Below are positions 12,461 to 14,778 of a stretch of DNA of 14,778 nucleotides, one piece after another. Numbering within the stretch: position 1 is the stretch's first letter; each line of letters starts with the position of its first letter. The notes beneath the pieces are model-generated. The model ran no database searches. It was not told where the DNA came from and saw nothing but the letters and a program-made list of their open reading frames with translations. The DNA is from an uncultured Chitinophagales bacterium (GTDB lineage Bacteria; Bacteroidota; Bacteroidia; Chitinophagales; Chitinophagaceae): NCBI GenBank assembly GCA_946886475.1, contig CAMPIQ010000092.1:1-14778 (forward strand), in the 5' to 3' direction. A program made the translations under genes and the position numbers.

Positions 12461-14418
12461 TGCGAACCTGCAACCGTATATCAGCCATCTTAATAGCATT
12501 GGTCATTTTTTTTCCGGGCATCATATTGTCACAGTCTGCCGGTGATCAAAAAAAATTATGGAAAAAAGTAATGCAGGCAGATCATGATACAATTCATGCA
12601 CTGGCCCTGCTTGATTATGGGGGATTGTTTTGCTACACTAATTATGACACGGCCGAATATTATTATAAACTGGCAGCCGATATATCAGCCAGGAATCATT
12701 TTTACCGGGGGATGCAGAAATATATTTCTTACCAGTCGGAGATCAATAATTTAAAAGGCCTGTATGATATCAATCTCATTCATTGCAGGAAAGGAGTTGA
12801 TCTGGCCATCCAAAAAAAAGATCCTCACTACCAGGGTGTTCATTTAAGTAATATTGGAAATATTCATTTATTCAAAGGAAATCCTGACAGTGCCGCATGG
12901 TACCTTGTATCGGCCAGCCGGCTATTGGAACAGGCCAGGGATAGTATGATATTGGGTCAGGTGTATTCAAATCTCTCAACTGTGTTTGACCTCATAGGTC
13001 AGTACAACCAGGCATTGTTATATAACCGGCAGGCCTTACGGCTTGCAAAAGCAAATAATGATGATGTGGGGATTGGATTCGCCATGAATAATATAGGCGT
13101 GGCGCTCAGAAAAAAAGATCAGCTGGACTCAGCTGAATATTATTTTAAAACAGCACATGCTATCTCCCGTAAATACAAACAGAAGGACCTTGAAATAGAC
13201 GCATCCGTTAACCTTGGCTATATAGAGTTGAACAAATTAAACTATTCAGTTGCCCACCAATATTTTGAACGTGCTTTGAAATTATCTGCAGAGATGCAAC
13301 ATGAATATGGGATTGTGAATGCAAAAAAGGGATTGGCAGGCATCTACATGAAACAGCGAAAGTTTCTTCCTGCTGAAAACTTATTGAATGAAGCTATAAA
13401 GATAGCCATACGCAAAGATTTTAAATCGGAGCTCCAGGAATTATACCAGCTTCAATATGAAGCCGCGAAAAAAAATGGAAATAATTTATTGGCCCTGGAA
13501 GCCTATCAGAACCATATCCACCTTAAAGATTCGATAAGTAACCAGGAAGTTCAGAAAAATATTGCTTTACTGGAAAAGCAATACCAGGCCGAACGCAAAG
13601 AAAAACTGTTGCTGCAAAAAGACAATCAGATCAAAAACCAGCAAATGCTGTTGCAGTCCAAAAATACCTGGCTATGGATACTCGGCTCAGGCATGTTTCT
13701 CCTGGGACTAATTATTTACCTGGCAGTGAAAGTATATAAGCAGCAAAGAGTGGTACAGCAAAGGCAACAGGAACTATTAAATGTTCAATTATCAATGCAG
13801 GCCAGGGAAGAAGAAAGAAACAGGATTGCCAGAGAACTGCATGACGACCTGGGTGGAAGCCTCAGTGGCATCATTGTTCAGACGCATTTTATGAGCCAGC
13901 AGGTTGAACACCATAATGTAACTGTCCTTCAAAAAAGTATTGAAAAGGTAAGCCAGGCATCCTCTGAGATGATCACCAAACTTAATGACATCATATGGCT
14001 GGTAAATCCAGGGTATGATACACTTGAAAAACTGGTTCAGCGCATAGAAGAATTTGCCATGGATATGGCCAGGGCCAAAGGGATCGACGTCAGATTTGAT
14101 ACACTCGATAATATGCAACCACTGGAATTGAATTCGCAGGCCAGGAAAAATATTTATCTGATCTGCAAGGAAGCTATTAACAATGCCGTTAAATACAGCC
14201 AGGCCTCTGAATTATATCTGAGTGTAGACCGTTCAGGATCCGATCTCAAATTACTTATTGAAGATAATGGCAAAGGCTTTGATTGCGACAGCATCAGAAT
14301 GGGGAATGGACTTAACAATATGAAAGAAAGGGCAAATATCATTGGAGCTTCCTATACTATTGGAACAGGCCTTCAAAAAGGTACAAGGGTAAGCCTTCAA
14401 TATAAAATACCACAATGA
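12460..14418 (+). CDS. TPR sensor histidine kinase (HisKA_3 / NarL-partner type)
   Basis: This 652-residue two-component sensor has a signal peptide at about 1-24 (ending I-I-L-S-Q) that sends the sensor half to the periplasm. Five or six TPR repeats span about 47-320 (for example around 125-157, 166-198, 204-239, 246-278 and 286-318), then a coiled coil at about 360-400. One transmembrane helix spans about 404-424. The cytoplasmic part has a short coiled coil, the dimerisation/phosphoacceptor helix with H461 in R-E-L-H-D-D-L-G-G, and an HATPase domain: N-box E571-A-I-N-N-A-V-K, D602-N-G-K-G-F and G615-N-G-L-N-N-M-K-E-R. The H-D-x-L-G box marks the HisKA_3 family, whose partners are NarL/LuxR regulators. 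A response regulator gene follows 43 bp downstream, which suggests one operon. The ligand is unknown. The ATG at 12460 is chosen because it gives the signal peptide. Confidence 0.93.
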   Translation: MRTCNRISAILIALVIFFPGIILSQSAGDQKKLWKKVMQADHDTIHALALLDYGGLFCYTNYDTAEYYYKLAADISARNHFYRGMQKYISYQSEINNLKGLYDINLIHCRKGVDLAIQKKDPHYQGVHLSNIGNIHLFKGNPDSAAWYLVSASRLLEQARDSMILGQVYSNLSTVFDLIGQYNQALLYNRQALRLAKANNDDVGIGFAMNNIGVALRKKDQLDSAEYYFKTAHAISRKYKQKDLEIDASVNLGYIELNKLNYSVAHQYFERALKLSAEMQHEYGIVNAKKGLAGIYMKQRKFLPAENLLNEAIKIAIRKDFKSELQELYQLQYEAAKKNGNNLLALEAYQNHIHLKDSISNQEVQKNIALLEKQYQAERKEKLLLQKDNQIKNQQMLLQSKNTWLWILGSGMFLLGLIIYLAVKVYKQQRVVQQRQQELLNVQLSMQAREEERNRIARELHDDLGGSLSGIIVQTHFMSQQVEHHNVTVLQKSIEKVSQASSEMITKLNDIIWLVNPGYDTLEKLVQRIEEFAMDMARAKGIDVRFDTLDNMQPLELNSQARKNIYLICKEAINNAVKYSQASELYLSVDRSGSDLKLLIEDNGKGFDCDSIRMGNGLNNMKERANIIGASYTIGTGLQKGTRVSLQYKIPQ

Positions 14419-14461
14419 GGTAAGGGAAGTTATTATCTAAAGCCATAATTTACATAATAAG

Positions 14462-14778
14462 ATGAATATCCGGGTTGCTATTTTCGAAGACAATACTTTA
14501 GTAAGAGAAGGGATGCAGGCCATACTTAATGGCACACCTGGCTATGTTTGCTGTGGTGCCTATCCTGATGCCAGCTCAGTTGAACGAAAAGTTCTGAGTA
14601 GTTTACCGGATGTAATCATGATGGATATTGAAATGCCCGGCATAAGTGGAATTGAAGCCACATTGATCATAAAGGAAAAATTCCCTGAAATAAAAATTCT
14701 GATCCAGACCGTATTCAATGACAGCGATAAGATATTCAGAGCTCTTTGTGCCGGAGCTTCCGGTTACATTTTAAAAAC
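14462..14778 (+). CDS. Response regulator, partial (receiver domain)
   Basis: The gene starts at ATG 14462 and runs off the window end after 105 complete codons. The receiver domain is nearly complete: acidic pocket E9-D10, phosphoacceptor D55 in M-M-D-I-E-M-P-G, switch T83, and K105 in G-Y-I-L-K. The first residues read MNIRVAIFEDN, and the R-E-G-M-Q-A-I-L helix is typical of NarL/FixJ regulators. A C-terminal LuxR-type helix-turn-helix is expected but lies outside the window. It is the likely phosphorylation partner of the sensor kinase 43 bp upstream, transcribed with it. Confidence 0.92.
   Translation, partial: MNIRVAIFEDNTLVREGMQAILNGTPGYVCCGAYPDASSVERKVLSSLPDVIMMDIEMPGISGIEATLIIKEKFPEIKILIQTVFNDSDKIFRALCAGASGYILK

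Overview
The window looks like chromosomal DNA of a Bacteroidota bacterium, most plausibly of the Chitinophagaceae / Chitinophagales. The evidence is the AT-rich intergenic DNA, the lack of strong Shine-Dalgarno sites, a Bacteroidota-style short secreted M1 aminopeptidase, a MutS-like ATPase without a mismatch-recognition domain, a dihydroorotase with a D-D-Q-V-H-F-R metal site, a Wzi/RemB-like outer-membrane protein, and a tetratricopeptide (TPR) sensor kinase paired with a response regulator. This assignment is by pattern recognition only; no search was run.

Positions 1-2045 are a repeat-rich accessory stretch. In order they hold a 14-bp-period GGATCTCATT array (1-107), six tandem copies of the palindrome AACCTC-C-GAGGTT (189-309), a perfect 8-3-8 hairpin (359-377), a decayed DUF3805-like gene with one frameshift and one in-frame stop (541-985), a REP-associated tyrosine transposase (RAYT) gene on the minus strand (1132-1761), and two more copies of the palindrome (2012-2045), the last overlapping the neighbouring stop codon. 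A RAYT flanked on both sides by copies of one short palindrome is the arrangement expected of a REP/RAYT domestication system, and it is the most interesting feature here.

Positions 2045-6575 carry three minus-strand genes: a secreted zinc aminopeptidase, a MutS-domain-V ATPase and dihydroorotase (pyrC). Their intergenic gaps contain low-complexity 7-9 bp iterations. Only 27 bp separate pyrC from the divergent Wzi/RemB-like outer-membrane protein gene (6603-8393).

Positions 8394-9029 are a 636-bp gene-free stretch ahead of the replicative helicase gene dnaB. It holds a cluster of three same-orientation DnaA-box-like sites, one perfect (TGTGGATAA), beside a T-tract and AT-rich DNA, and it ends in a hairpin just upstream of dnaB. 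It is a candidate replication origin or DnaA-controlled dnaB promoter region. dnaB ends in an SSB-like acidic tip and is followed by a rho-independent terminator and then rsmE (16S rRNA m3U1498 methyltransferase). A convergent SGNH-hydrolase lipoprotein gene lies downstream of rsmE.

Positions 12460-14778 hold a probable two-gene operon: a TPR sensor histidine kinase of the HisKA_3 type and its response regulator, which is cut by the window end. A hairpin includes the first base of the kinase start codon. No rRNA, tRNA, CRISPR array or intact insertion sequence with terminal repeats was seen.
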